Origin: Russula earlei
Lineage: Eukaryota > Basidiomycota > Agaricomycetes > Russulales > Russulaceae
Assembly: GCA_025769875.1 (NCBI GenBank)
Contig: JAGFNK010000197.1
Location: 24,845 to 88,844, forward strand
Direction of reading: 5' to 3'
DNA: 64,000 bases
Shown here: in pieces, positions 19,140 to 28,997 of the stretch
How positions within the stretch are numbered: position 1 is the stretch's first letter
Layout: every line of letters begins with the position of its first letter
The notes under the pieces: model-generated
Databases searched by the model: none
Told to the model about the DNA's origin: nothing
Seen by the model: the letters and a program-made list of their open reading frames with translations, nothing else
Translations under genes and position numbers: made by a program

Positions 19140-20939
19140 ATGATCAGAAAAATTACGATTCTAGGGCTGTTACTGCTCGCATTTGGTACAGCATTGCATG
19201 CGCAGAACCTTACACCTATTCCCCTGGCTCTAAAAAGCTATAAGGCGGATGTTATTGCAGAAAAACTTCCGTTTGACTCTTTTTCTACGTCTATGGGTAT
19301 GGATGGTCAGTTGCCTCCGCCTGCGGGCCAACCGGCACCGACCCCTTATTATGGACAGCATGTGTTGTACCCCGTTTCATTTGCTACTGCAGCAGGTGTA
19401 ACAGGAGGATTACCCGATAATGGCACCATAGCAAAAACAGTGGCGGGAATTACCCGTACTTTTCAGCTGGCGCCTTATAACGGCAAGAACGCCTTTTATG
19501 TTGGTAGTGGGTTAACAGATACCATCACTTTTGCAACACCAGCTTCTTATTCCAAGCTCAGCTTCCTGGCGTTGTCTACAGAAGGCTCTTCTACATTGGC
19601 TATCTCATTCTTGTTTACTGACGGTACAATAGCCGGTGGTGGTAATGTAGGGATCACTGACTGGTTCCAGACAGGTGGTGCCAATACCCAGATCGTGGGT
19701 TTCGGACGTGTACAGAGATGGCCTACGCCTTCTCCCTTTGCAACAGACGGCGTTACCGGTACCCAGTCTGAAATGTACTATAATGATTTTTCATTAAGCT
19801 GTGCCAACATGGCAAAAACCATCAAGGCGCTTATTATAAAAAATACCAGTGGTACCAGCGGCGGTTATCCTTATCCCTGGATCTTCGCAGTATCAGGCGT
19901 TCCTTATACGCCTCCTACCATTACCCTGGCGTCTACACCCGACGGCTGTAGCAATGCAGCAGGTACACATTCAGGTACAGCTAGCGTAACCGTAACAGGT
20001 GGCAGCGCAGCTCCGTACACGTATAAATGGAGTGTTGTCCCGGTACAAACCAACACTGTTGCCACCTTATTGGGTCCGGGAAGGGATAGTGTTACAATAA
20101 CTGATGCGAATGGTTGTAAAACAGTAACAGCAGCAGTAATAATAGATAGCGGTATCAAACCAAAACCGGTTATTGCAAGCGTTGATACCTGCGTTGGCTT
20201 TAATATTACATTGAGTGTTATTAAACCAGGCACCGATACTACCTATAAATGGTATACCGGCGCAACAGGTGGTACCCCGGTGAATACAGGTAATAGTTAT
20301 GCTGTTCCCGGAACTTCAACAACCTATTACGTAGACGGTACTATCACCAATTCAACTACCTGCGTAAGCGCTACCAGGACTCCTGTAACTGTTACATTTG
20401 AGTCTGTCCTCGCGCAACCGGTAGTAACCGTTGGGGCAACCACACCTACTTCAGTAACCTTCCAGTGGGCAGCCGTTCCAAACGCTACCAGCTACCAGGT
20501 ATCTGTAAATGGTGGTCCTTACCAAACACCAAGTTCCGGTGCCGCAGGTACCAGCCATACGGTAACAGGTACAACCGGCGCCACTGTTTCTATCAGTGTG
20601 ATCGCCTATGGTAAACTGGCCTGCCAAACAAGCACAGCCGGCACAGCCACTTTTGTAATACCTTCTAATGGTGTGTTTGTACCAAAAGCATTTACACCTA
20701 ACGGAGATGGTATCAATGATATCCTGTTTGTATATGGCAACTTCATCCAACAGTTAGATATGAAAATATTCAACCAGTGGGGTCAGGCCATATTTGAAAC
20801 AGCCAACAAAGGCAATGGATGGGATGGAACCTATAAAGGCAAGATGCAACCTTCCGGTGTATATATGTATGCACTGAAAGCAACCTTGCAGGATGGAACA
20901 GTAGTAAATACAAAAGGATCTATTAATTTAATTCGTTAA
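19140..20939 (+). CDS. Secreted protein with shared N-domain, SprB-like, Ig-like and Fn3-like modules, and CHU_C T9SS type B signal
   Basis: 599 residues from the ATG at 19140. Signal peptide MIRKITILGLLLLAFGTALHAQ; then the shared N-domain (about 23-245: DVIAE, LAPYNGKN, FATPASYSKL, FLFTDGT, ITDWF, GFGRVQR, IFAVSGVPY). About 250-335 is a SprB-like repeat (LASTPDGC, GPGRDSVTITDANGC). About 335-420 is an Ig-like domain, then an Fn3-like domain (about 425-505), and a gliding-motility-associated C-terminal domain (FTPNGDGINDILFVYGNF, FNQWGQAIFE, NGWDGTYKG, PSGVYMYALKA). That C-terminal domain is the T9SS type B anchor. The gene is a tandem paralogue of the next one, with almost the same C-terminal third. 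Confidence 0.87.
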   Translation: MIRKITILGLLLLAFGTALHAQNLTPIPLALKSYKADVIAEKLPFDSFSTSMGMDGQLPPPAGQPAPTPYYGQHVLYPVSFATAAGVTGGLPDNGTIAKTVAGITRTFQLAPYNGKNAFYVGSGLTDTITFATPASYSKLSFLALSTEGSSTLAISFLFTDGTIAGGGNVGITDWFQTGGANTQIVGFGRVQRWPTPSPFATDGVTGTQSEMYYNDFSLSCANMAKTIKALIIKNTSGTSGGYPYPWIFAVSGVPYTPPTITLASTPDGCSNAAGTHSGTASVTVTGGSAAPYTYKWSVVPVQTNTVATLLGPGRDSVTITDANGCKTVTAAVIIDSGIKPKPVIASVDTCVGFNITLSVIKPGTDTTYKWYTGATGGTPVNTGNSYAVPGTSTTYYVDGTITNSTTCVSATRTPVTVTFESVLAQPVVTVGATTPTSVTFQWAAVPNATSYQVSVNGGPYQTPSSGAAGTSHTVTGTTGATVSISVIAYGKLACQTSTAGTATFVIPSNGVFVPKAFTPNGDGINDILFVYGNFIQQLDMKIFNQWGQAIFETANKGNGWDGTYKGKMQPSGVYMYALKATLQDGTVVNTKGSINLIR

Positions 20940-20984
20940 CCTATATTATTAATTATAGTACCCCCGCTATAAAAACAAACCGTC

Positions 20985-22826
20985 ATGAAAAAGTGGTATG
21001 TATTAGCGCTGATCTTATTGCTCTTAAACAGCAAAACAACTTATGTTACCGCACAGGCCTACGTGCCTGTGCCCGTAACAGGGTTTAACCAGGATGTAAT
21101 AGCAGAGTCCACAACCGATGCCTTCGCTGTAACCACAGCATGGTTGGATGATCAGTTCAAAATAGTATATACCAAAGCTTTCGCGGCAGCCAATACCATG
21201 TTAGACGGAAGTGGTAATCCACTTCCCTATAAAGGCGGACTTCCTGATAACAGACTAGTCGGCGGCGGCACCTATCAACTGGCGCCATACAATGTATCCA
21301 ACGTATTGTTTCTTTCCAACACAGCACAAACAGGTACACTTCCTTCAGGTACCTTAACATTCACCACACCCGCTGCATTCGGCAAACTCAAAATATTGGG
21401 ATTCTCTACACAGGGGCATAGTATTGTAGCCGTTGTATTACATTTTACCGATAACACCCAGTTGGCTGTACCCAATATCACCTTTCTTGACTGGTTCTAT
21501 CAAACCGCCAACCCCATCGTTATCCGCGGTTTTGGAAGGTTTGCAAGACCTTCCGTATCCACTCCCGGAGGGCCTGGATTGCCGCCAACAGTACCTGCGG
21601 GTTCTTATGTGGTAGATGGGATCACCACTCCCGATACATCGGGTAGTGAACCCAGGTTTTACGAGTTCCCCATTACTATTCCCTGCACCAGCCTGGGAAA
21701 ACTGGTTAAGTCAATAGATTTTACCTATACACCTACCGGTAATGAAGGCGCCACTTCCAGGGCTGCCATACTCGCGGTATCCGGTCAGCCCTATGTGGCG
21801 CCTACCGTAGTATTAACTTCCACGCCCGATGGTTGTACGCCCGGTGTTCATACAGGTACTGCCACTATCACGATAACAGGTGGTAGCGCAGGTTTTACGT
21901 TGAATAAATGGTTTACTTCTCCCCAGCAGGCGAATACTACTGCCACCGGCCTGGCTCCGGGCAGGGATAGCGCTCAACTGATAGATGCAACAGGTACCTG
22001 TAAAATAACCACTGCTGCTGTAATAGTAGATAGTGGCGTAATGCCAAAACCACATGTTGCCAGCATTGACACCTGTACAGGTTTTACAGTTGCCCTAAGT
22101 GTAACGCCCGCCGGTACAGATACCACTTATAAATGGTATACTGCCGCAACAGGTGGTACTCCTGTTAATACAGGTAACACCTATACGGTTCCTGCCAATA
22201 CAAATGCCACTTATTATATAGAAGGAACCATAACCAACGCTACTTCTTGCATAACCAACCCAAGAACAGTAGCCACCGTTGCCTTCGAACCGCTCCTGGC
22301 AACACCTGTGGTAACCGTTGGAGCAAGCACACCTACCTCAGTAACCTTCCAGTGGGCAGCTGTTCCCAATGCTGCCGGTTACCTGGTATCTGTCAATGGA
22401 GGTCCTTTCCAAACACCCAGCTCCGGCGCTACCGGTACCAGCCATACCGTAACAGGCACAACCGGCGCCAATATTACCATAAGTGTAATAGCCTATGGCA
22501 AACTGGCCTGCCAAACAAGTGCAGCCGGCACAGCCAGTTTCGTAATACCATCCAAAGGCATATATGTACCAAACGCATTTACACCCAATGGAGATGGACT
22601 CAATGATATCCTGTTTGTATATGGTAGCTTTATCCAACAGTTAGATCTGAAAATATTCAACCAATGGGGACAAGCCATATTTGAAACAGCCAATAAAAGC
22701 AATGGATGGGATGGAACCTTCAAAGGTAAAATGCAACCTTCCGGGGTATACATGTATGCACTGAAAGCAACCTTGCAGGATGGAACAGTAATCAATACAA
22801 AGGGCTCTATTAACCTGATACGTTGA
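20985..22826 (+). CDS. Tandem paralogue: shared N-domain protein with CHU_C T9SS type B signal
   Basis: 613 residues. Signal peptide to about VTAQ (24); N-domain opens with YVPVPVTGFNQDVIAES and includes GGLPDN, YQLAPYN, LTFTTPAAFGKL, HFTDNT, FLDWF, GFGRFARP, EPRFYEF and ILAVSGQPY (to about 268). Then come SprB-like (LTSTPDGC, APGRDSAQL), Ig-like, Fn3-like and CHU_C domains in the same order as the upstream gene. From about 22290 to the stop, the DNA is nearly the same as 20400-20939, unlike the diverged N-domains. It lies 45 bases after the upstream stop with no terminator between, so it is probably co-transcribed. Confidence 0.87.
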   Translation: MKKWYVLALILLLLNSKTTYVTAQAYVPVPVTGFNQDVIAESTTDAFAVTTAWLDDQFKIVYTKAFAAANTMLDGSGNPLPYKGGLPDNRLVGGGTYQLAPYNVSNVLFLSNTAQTGTLPSGTLTFTTPAAFGKLKILGFSTQGHSIVAVVLHFTDNTQLAVPNITFLDWFYQTANPIVIRGFGRFARPSVSTPGGPGLPPTVPAGSYVVDGITTPDTSGSEPRFYEFPITIPCTSLGKLVKSIDFTYTPTGNEGATSRAAILAVSGQPYVAPTVVLTSTPDGCTPGVHTGTATITITGGSAGFTLNKWFTSPQQANTTATGLAPGRDSAQLIDATGTCKITTAAVIVDSGVMPKPHVASIDTCTGFTVALSVTPAGTDTTYKWYTAATGGTPVNTGNTYTVPANTNATYYIEGTITNATSCITNPRTVATVAFEPLLATPVVTVGASTPTSVTFQWAAVPNAAGYLVSVNGGPFQTPSSGATGTSHTVTGTTGANITISVIAYGKLACQTSAAGTASFVIPSKGIYVPNAFTPNGDGLNDILFVYGSFIQQLDLKIFNQWGQAIFETANKSNGWDGTFKGKMQPSGVYMYALKATLQDGTVINTKGSINLIR

Positions 22827-22892
22827 TGTGGGGAGAGAGAAGCCTGGTCATTATATATTTTATTTACGTGAAATGAATCTTTATAGGAAAAT

Positions 22893-25484
22893 ATGACTAG
22901 AGTTATGAAGCAGTTTGTTGCAGGGTTAGTTGTCTTATTACTGGTGAATGAATACACTGTTACCGCACAAACCTATGTGCCTGTGCCTGTAGCAGTAAGC
23001 GGGTTTAATGCAGATGGAATAGCAGAATCCGGTAATGATGCCTGGGCAGTAACGAGTACAGGCTTAGATGAAGGATTTAAAATATTATATACCAAGAATT
23101 TTGCAGCAAGTAATACCATGCTCAGTGCAAGTTACCCGGGTGGTATTCCTGATAATGGCGTAATTAGCCAGGCTACAGCCGGTACTTTTATATTGGCGCC
23201 CTATACCGGTAATAATATGCTGTATATGTCAAAAAATGCAGCGCTACCAAATACCTCTTCCGGTGGAAGATTGGTATTAAGTACCCCTGCTTCTTATTCC
23301 GGTATACACATACTGGGATATTCAACACAGGGTAACAGTACTTTAACGGCCACTGTAAACTATACAGATGGCACTTCACAGGCAGCGGTTACTATCAGTT
23401 ATAATGACTGGTTTTTTTTGACAGGTAATATTGTTACCCAGGGCTTTGGAAGAATAGCACGTCCCGCAAGCTCTATGCCCGGGGGGCCCGGAGGCCTTGG
23501 TTACGTGGTAGAAGGAATTACCACTACTGATTCAGCGCAAAACAATCCCAGGATGTATTATATGAATATTCCTATTAATTGTACGAATCAAACGAAATTG
23601 GTACAGTCGATAGACTTTGTTTATATCAACCCGGGAGGAGCAGGGATTACTGACAGAGCTATTATTCTCGCGCTTAATGGATTGCCCTATAGCGCCCCCA
23701 CTTTTTCCTATACTACCACACCGGCCAGTTGTAACGGCGGTACCGATGGATCAGCTACTGTTTCCGTTGTATCACCCGGAGGCAGCCAGGGTTCTATGTT
23801 TTATGTATGGGCACCTTCCAGCAGTGCACCAACAGGGTCAGCTACTATGACCGGCCTCGCAGCCGGTACCTATACTGCCACACCTACCGACCGGAGTGGT
23901 GTCGGTTGTACGTATCCTGCTATTACCGTGGTAGTACCTACTGCATCAGCGGTAAGCGTTACTGCCTCGGCTTCACCCGCTACTATTTGTAGTGGCAGCA
24001 GCTCTCAGTTAACCGCTACTGTTACCGGCGGTACATTAAACAACGTAACATGGACACCCGGCGGAGCACAGGGAACTACCACAACCGTTACGCCTGCCAC
24101 TACCACTACCTATACGGTAAGCGGTACCGATAACAACGGATGTGGCGTTCAGGCAACAACACAGGTAACCGTAAACCCAACACCTACTTCCACTTATACC
24201 ATCACACCCGCAACGCTTTGCCCGGGGGATACTGCTACAGCCACTTTTACCGGTACCGCCAGCGCCAGCGCTGTATACACCTGGGATTTTGGAAGCACTA
24301 CCCATATTGTTCCCGGCAGCAGCGGCGCAGGTCCTTACCAGCTGGTTTTCCCTGCAGGCACCGCCAACACTTCTTTAAAAGTGGTAGATGGTAGCTGTAC
24401 TTCTACCATTACCCCACTTTCAGTAACCATGCCGTCTAAACGCATAGCGGCCTTCAGCATATCCGAGGATACGATTTGCTCCTCCAAAAGCATTACGGTA
24501 ACCTTCACCGGTACCGGTACCGCTACAGATACTTATAACTGGAATTTTGGTGGAGGTAGCCCAACACCCGCTACCTATACCGGCCCTGGCCCTTATAGTG
24601 TACAATACAACACCGCAAAAGATACTACGGTGCTCTCATTATCTGTATCCTATGCCGGTTGTGTAACACCTGTTTATAGCGATAGCTTATGGGTAGATCA
24701 ATCACCGGTAGCCAACTTTAGTGCAGTGCCCTTAACAGGTTGCGCCCTCCAGACTGTAACCTTTACCAATAGTTCTACAGGAGGAGCAGGATACATCTGG
24801 TCACTGGGCAATGCAGATACCACTACTACCCCTTCTGCCACTACTTTTAAACATACTTACGATACAGGTTCTTATACCATCACACTCCGCGCGCTTTCTG
24901 CAGATGGAAAGTGTGAGAGCGATATGACAAAGACCAACTATATTAAAATACTGCCAAAACCTATTGCATCCTTTACTTCCACGCCCGATATTAATACTCC
25001 TACTGAGCTGGCCAAAGCATTGTTCACCTTTACCAATGCCTCCCAAAATGCGACTACTTACGAATGGTCGTTTGGAGACGGTGGCGCCTCTAACGCAACT
25101 GACCCCACGTATAAGTATAATTCCGTAGGGGATTATGTGGTTACCTTATATGCATACAATAGCATTGGCTGTGTAGACTCAACCAGTAAGGAGTTTTATA
25201 CGATCATTCCTGATGCGGTATTAAAGATCCCTAATGCCTTTTCTCCCAATGGAGATGGCGTGAATGATAAATGGGTAATACCCGGATTGGTAGGCGCCAC
25301 TGATATTAAGCTGGATGTATATAATCGTTGGGGACAGCGTGTGTATACCAATCATGGTGCTTATGAACCCTGGGATGGAACATACAATGGTAAGCCATTA
25401 CAACTTGGCACTTTCTATTATGTATTGGAAGTGCCTTCTTCCACCATACATTCTTATAATGGTTGGGTGCTGATTGTTAAATAA
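22893..25484 (+). CDS. Shared N-domain protein with PKD/Ig-like modules and CHU_C T9SS type B signal
   Basis: 863 residues. Signal peptide to about TVTAQ (26). The N-domain (about 27-268) includes VSGFNADGIAES, GGIPDNG, LAPYTGNN, LVLSTPASYSGI, NYTDGT, YNDWFF, GFGRIARP, NPRMYYM and ILALNGLPY. A SprB-like repeat follows (about 275-350: TTTPASCNGGTDGSATVSV), then Ig/PKD-type domains, with clear PKD signatures VYTWDFGS, TYNWNFGG, GYIWSLGN and TYEWSFGDGG. It ends in a CHU_C domain (FSPNGDGVNDKWVIPGL, YNRWGQRVYTN, WDGTYNGK). It lies 66 bases after the preceding paralogue. It is probably a surface or matrix protein; no catalytic motif was seen. Its CHU_C end is clearly different from those of the two upstream paralogues. 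Confidence 0.87.
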   Translation: MTRVMKQFVAGLVVLLLVNEYTVTAQTYVPVPVAVSGFNADGIAESGNDAWAVTSTGLDEGFKILYTKNFAASNTMLSASYPGGIPDNGVISQATAGTFILAPYTGNNMLYMSKNAALPNTSSGGRLVLSTPASYSGIHILGYSTQGNSTLTATVNYTDGTSQAAVTISYNDWFFLTGNIVTQGFGRIARPASSMPGGPGGLGYVVEGITTTDSAQNNPRMYYMNIPINCTNQTKLVQSIDFVYINPGGAGITDRAIILALNGLPYSAPTFSYTTTPASCNGGTDGSATVSVVSPGGSQGSMFYVWAPSSSAPTGSATMTGLAAGTYTATPTDRSGVGCTYPAITVVVPTASAVSVTASASPATICSGSSSQLTATVTGGTLNNVTWTPGGAQGTTTTVTPATTTTYTVSGTDNNGCGVQATTQVTVNPTPTSTYTITPATLCPGDTATATFTGTASASAVYTWDFGSTTHIVPGSSGAGPYQLVFPAGTANTSLKVVDGSCTSTITPLSVTMPSKRIAAFSISEDTICSSKSITVTFTGTGTATDTYNWNFGGGSPTPATYTGPGPYSVQYNTAKDTTVLSLSVSYAGCVTPVYSDSLWVDQSPVANFSAVPLTGCALQTVTFTNSSTGGAGYIWSLGNADTTTTPSATTFKHTYDTGSYTITLRALSADGKCESDMTKTNYIKILPKPIASFTSTPDINTPTELAKALFTFTNASQNATTYEWSFGDGGASNATDPTYKYNSVGDYVVTLYAYNSIGCVDSTSKEFYTIIPDAVLKIPNAFSPNGDGVNDKWVIPGLVGATDIKLDVYNRWGQRVYTNHGAYEPWDGTYNGKPLQLGTFYYVLEVPSSTIHSYNGWVLIVK

Positions 25485-25525
25485 TATTTCTCATCTAAGA
25501 TCGTTCTCTATAGTTGTAAATGAAG

Positions 25526-25556
25526 AGAGGCTAACCATTATGGTTAGCCTCTTTCA
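25526..25556. terminator. Terminator between convergent genes
   Basis: An 11-bp perfect stem (AGAGGCTAACC) with loop ATTAT and a short T-rich tail on the plus strand. It sits between the last adhesin-like gene and the convergent GNAT gene and may serve both. Confidence 0.75.
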
Positions 25557-25574
25557 TATTTATAATGTCTTCTT

Positions 25575-26063
25575 CTATAATTCCTTCTTCATCCATATAT
25601 CACACCCATTGTGCCCGCTACTGCCCAGGGGAGCATTGAGATAAGTAAACCCAAACTTTTCATATACGGTTACTGCCTTTCTTAATTCCGGCATTGTTTC
25701 CAGGTATACTTCGGCAAACCCGTTATCCTTCGCCCAACTAAGACAGGCATCGATCATTTGCCTGCCCAACCCAATACCCCTTGCATCCCTGCGTAGGTAC
25801 ATTTTCACCAGTTCGCAGGTATGAGCCGGTAATCCATTGGTAGGGTAGATGCCAGCACCACCTACCAGTTCATTGTTTCGGATAGCCACCAGGTAAACGC
25901 TGCGTGGAGTATCCCGGAACAGCTCGAATAAATGATCCGTACTATCATCAAAATACACGGTACCTGGTTTATTGGCGCCAAACTCTTCCAGCGATTGCCT
26001 GATGATCGTTGCAATAGCCGCGTTATCGTTCGGTTCAATATGCCTTATCAATACCTCATTCAT
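25575..26063 (-). CDS. GNAT family N-acetyltransferase
   Basis: 162 residues from the ATG at 26061-26063 (a TTG just upstream is less likely). It has the acetyl-CoA binding motif of GNAT enzymes, RRDARGIGLGRQM, preceded by the strand CELVKMYL and followed by the AVTVYEKFGF motif near the C-terminus. The acceptor substrate cannot be predicted. It lies 11 bases downstream of pgi on the same strand, so the two genes probably share a transcript; this says little about function. Confidence 0.88.
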   Translation of the reverse strand: MNEVLIRHIEPNDNAAIATIIRQSLEEFGANKPGTVYFDDSTDHLFELFRDTPRSVYLVAIRNNELVGGAGIYPTNGLPAHTCELVKMYLRRDARGIGLGRQMIDACLSWAKDNGFAEVYLETMPELRKAVTVYEKFGFTYLNAPLGSSGHNGCDIWMKKEL

Positions 26064-26074
26064 CAATGGTGCAT

Positions 26075-27736
26075 TTATAAAGGAGTACGCAGCTTTTTAT
26101 ACGCATTGATCAAACCATTGGTAGAAGAATCGTGGCTACTGATCTCATCATTGTTCAGCAATTCAGGAAGAATATTGCCTGCCAATTGTTTGCCCAGTTC
26201 CACACCCCATTGGTCGAAGCTGAATATGTTCCAGATAACACCCTGCACAAAGATCTTATGCTCGTATAAAGCGATCAGGCTACCCAATGAATAGGGGGTG
26301 ATCTCTTTTACCAGGATTGAGTTGGTAGGTTTATTACCTGTAAATATTTTAAAGGGACAAAGCTTCTTGATTTCTTCTTCATTCTTACCTGTTTTTACCA
26401 GTTCTGCTTTTACTTCATTCTCCGACTTGCCATTCATTAAAGCTTCTGTTTGTGCAAAGAAGTTGGACAGCAGTTTCTGGTGATGATCACCAACCGGGTT
26501 ATGGCTGATAGCCGGTGCAATAAAGTCGCATGGGATCAGTAACGTACCCTGGTGGATCAGCTGGTAAAACGCATGTTGACCATTGGTGCCTGGTTCACCC
26601 CATATAACGGGGCCGGTAGCATAGTTAACGGGGTTACCGCTTCTATCCACGCTCTTACCATTGCTTTCCATATTTCCCTGCTGGAAGTAAGCGGAAAAGC
26701 GATGCATATATTGATCGTAAGGCAGGATAGCCTCACTTTGAGCGCCAAAGAAGTTGGTATACCAGATGCCGATGAGCGCCATCAGCACCGGGATATTCTT
26801 TTCCAGCTTAGCGGTCCTGAAATGTGTATCAACACTATAAGCGCCTTTCAGCAACTGCTCAAAATTGTCGTAGCCAATGGTTAATGCAATAGACAAACCG
26901 ATAGCGCTCCATAAGCTATAGCGGCCACCTACCCAATCCCAGAACTCAAACATATTGGCTTTATCAATACCAAATTGTGTTACTTCTTTTTCATTGGTGC
27001 TTAATGCCACAAAGTGTTTCGCTATATGTGCTTCATCTTTAGCTGTATGCAAAAACCATTGCCTGGCGGTATGCGCGTTAGTCATGGTTTCCTGCGTGGT
27101 AAAGGTTTTGGAAGCCACCAGGAACAAAGTCTCCTCCGGTGTTACCTTTTTAAGGGTCTCTGTAATATGCGTTGCATCTACATTGCTCACAAAGAAAGCT
27201 TCTATGTCCTCATGCCAGTAGGGCTTTAAGGCTTCGGTAACCATTACCGGGCCCAGGTCGCTACCGCCAATACCGATGTTTACAATATACCTGATCTTCT
27301 TACCGCTATACCCTTTCCATTTACCGGTGTGTACATCATCGCAAAAGGATTTCATGTGCGCCAGTACTTTTCTTACCAGCGGCATTACATCTTTACCATC
27401 AACCAGTATGGGTGTATCGGAAAAGTTACGCAGGGCCGTATGTAATACAGAACGATGTTCTGTTTCATTGATCTTAATACCTGCAAACATGGCATGAATA
27501 GCATCCTTTAGTTCACAGTCTCCCGCCAGTTGTAATAACAACTGGAGTGTTTTCTGGTTGAGCATGTTCTTGGAATAGTCAAACAGTATGTCTTCCAGGT
27601 GTAGGGAGAATTTAGCAAATCGCTCTGCATCGCTCGCAAATAAGTCCTTCATCTGCTTACGGCTCATCTCATCTTCATAATGCTTTTTCAGCAGGAACCA
27701 GGCCTGCGTATTGGTTGGATTGATCTTGGGTAACAT
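26075..27736 (-). CDS. pgi: Glucose-6-phosphate isomerase
   Basis: 553 residues, normal length for the large bacterial/eukaryotic-type enzyme, interconverting glucose-6-phosphate and fructose-6-phosphate in the cytosol. Diagnostic stretches are [42 protein letters not shown], the catalytic Glu region [18 protein letters not shown] and the C-terminal [17 protein letters not shown] with the active-site Lys. The start ATG gives [13 protein letters not shown], the usual N-terminus. A short divergent gap separates it from an outer-membrane protein gene. Confidence 0.96.
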   Translation of the reverse strand: MLPKINPTNTQAWFLLKKHYEDEMSRKQMKDLFASDAERFAKFSLHLEDILFDYSKNMLNQKTLQLLLQLAGDCELKDAIHAMFAGIKINETEHRSVLHTALRNFSDTPILVDGKDVMPLVRKVLAHMKSFCDDVHTGKWKGYSGKKIRYIVNIGIGGSDLGPVMVTEALKPYWHEDIEAFFVSNVDATHITETLKKVTPEETLFLVASKTFTTQETMTNAHTARQWFLHTAKDEAHIAKHFVALSTNEKEVTQFGIDKANMFEFWDWVGGRYSLWSAIGLSIALTIGYDNFEQLLKGAYSVDTHFRTAKLEKNIPVLMALIGIWYTNFFGAQSEAILPYDQYMHRFSAYFQQGNMESNGKSVDRSGNPVNYATGPVIWGEPGTNGQHAFYQLIHQGTLLIPCDFIAPAISHNPVGDHHQKLLSNFFAQTEALMNGKSENEVKAELVKTGKNEEEIKKLCPFKIFTGNKPTNSILVKEITPYSLGSLIALYEHKIFVQGVIWNIFSFDQWGVELGKQLAGNILPELLNNDEISSHDSSTNGLINAYKKLRTPL

Positions 27737-27931
27737 AAAGCGGTAATAATTAATCTGCGAAATATATACGCAATATTATATTAAAATGATTAGAACAGTT
27801 TTCTGTGTTTTTGATTTTATTTCCTTATGGTGCTGCCATCTGGACACAGGGTAACAGGTGTTTCAATAATTATTCCAATAGTGGATTTATTCAGCCGGAT
27901 TCGTTTATTTTCACTTAAATTCCCCTAAACC

Positions 27932-28921
27932 ATGCCTCTAAAGTTCTTTAGTGCCCTCTTTTGTGTCATTATATCCGCTTCCGTTTTTGCACAGGGAGGC
28001 GCAGCCACGGGTGGCAGCATTGGTGTATCATTTACCGCATTGCCCCAAAGTTCCTTTAAAGATACGGTGGGTAAGTTTGGGTATACGGCCCTGGATATCA
28101 GTGCCCGCATTCCTTTATTTGGCAGTAAGCATCAAACTGCCGGACGGAAAAAAGGTGCACATCTGGCAGATAGCAGCCGGCACTTTTACGAAACATCGGC
28201 ACGCCTGGGCTTTGGACTATTACCCATTGATATTGGGTTCCTCAATACAACGCGTAACTTTTATAATAGCTCAGCAGGAGTAGGGGTATCCATCGGTAGC
28301 GGTAAGAATATTTTTAGCATATCAGCCAATGTAGGGGTTGCTGCTGATGGTACAGTGCTCCAAAACAACGATACCCGTTATCGTTTTTCAGGTTCCTTTA
28401 TCGTAAACCATATCAGCCAAAGTGGTACTGTTTTTCAATATGGTGTTGCCTTTACGTATGCATATGGAAGGCCATTGCCATTGCCTGTACTCGGTATGTA
28501 TAAGCGTATTTCGTTGGGTAATAAATGGTCCCTGTCTGGCGTATTGCCTTTATCCGTGCAGGTAACCGATCATATTGATAGCAAGCGGCAGCTGGCTTTT
28601 TCGCTTCGCCCTTCGGGCAACCGGTTCCAGTTTGCAAATGAAAATGTCTTTGCCACCACATCGCCTGCCGTGTTTATGCAACTCAGGCAGTTTCAGTTAG
28701 CTGCTGTGTATACCTATAAATTCAGTCAATATTTTAGCCTGGGGGCAGATGCAGGATTGCTGTTTGCAAGAAAACTCAAGTTTACAGAACAGGACGATAC
28801 CAAAACCATTCTCTCTCAAATCACTATTAAACCCGGCCCTTCTTTCAAAATATCACTCAGGTATTCGTTACCGCACAAACGGCCAGGTATACCGGAGAAT
28901 GAGGCCATGAATAATTATTAA
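27932..28921 (+). CDS. Outer-membrane beta-barrel-like protein (possibly DUF6268 family)
   Basis: 329 residues with a signal peptide ending near SVFAQ (21), then alternating hydrophobic and aromatic strands with Gly/Ser/Asn turns, ending in ISLRYSLPHKRPG before a short hydrophilic tail. No catalytic motif is visible. The pattern fits a monomeric beta-barrel or barrel-like outer-membrane protein; the DUF6268 suggestion rests on general resemblance only. Its stop codon lies at the start of an ATTAATTGTCAATGG-type repeat. It is divergent from pgi and convergent with the aldolase gene, so it is probably a single-gene unit. Confidence 0.6.
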   Translation: MPLKFFSALFCVIISASVFAQGGAATGGSIGVSFTALPQSSFKDTVGKFGYTALDISARIPLFGSKHQTAGRKKGAHLADSSRHFYETSARLGFGLLPIDIGFLNTTRNFYNSSAGVGVSIGSGKNIFSISANVGVAADGTVLQNNDTRYRFSGSFIVNHISQSGTVFQYGVAFTYAYGRPLPLPVLGMYKRISLGNKWSLSGVLPLSVQVTDHIDSKRQLAFSLRPSGNRFQFANENVFATTSPAVFMQLRQFQLAAVYTYKFSQYFSLGADAGLLFARKLKFTEQDDTKTILSQITIKPGPSFKISLRYSLPHKRPGIPENEAMNNY

Positions 28922-28997
28922 TTGTCAATGGTTAACGGAAGGAACAATGCTGCCACAGGCAGTTATACTTACAACGTATAACGTACAACTTATAACT
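28917..28997. repeat. Two adjoining intergenic repeats
   Basis: 28917-28937 is an inverse copy of the ATTAACAATT/CCATTGACAATT element. 28969-28997 carries CGTATAACGTACAACTTATAAC, whose close relative lies at 33579-33599. Confidence 0.6.
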
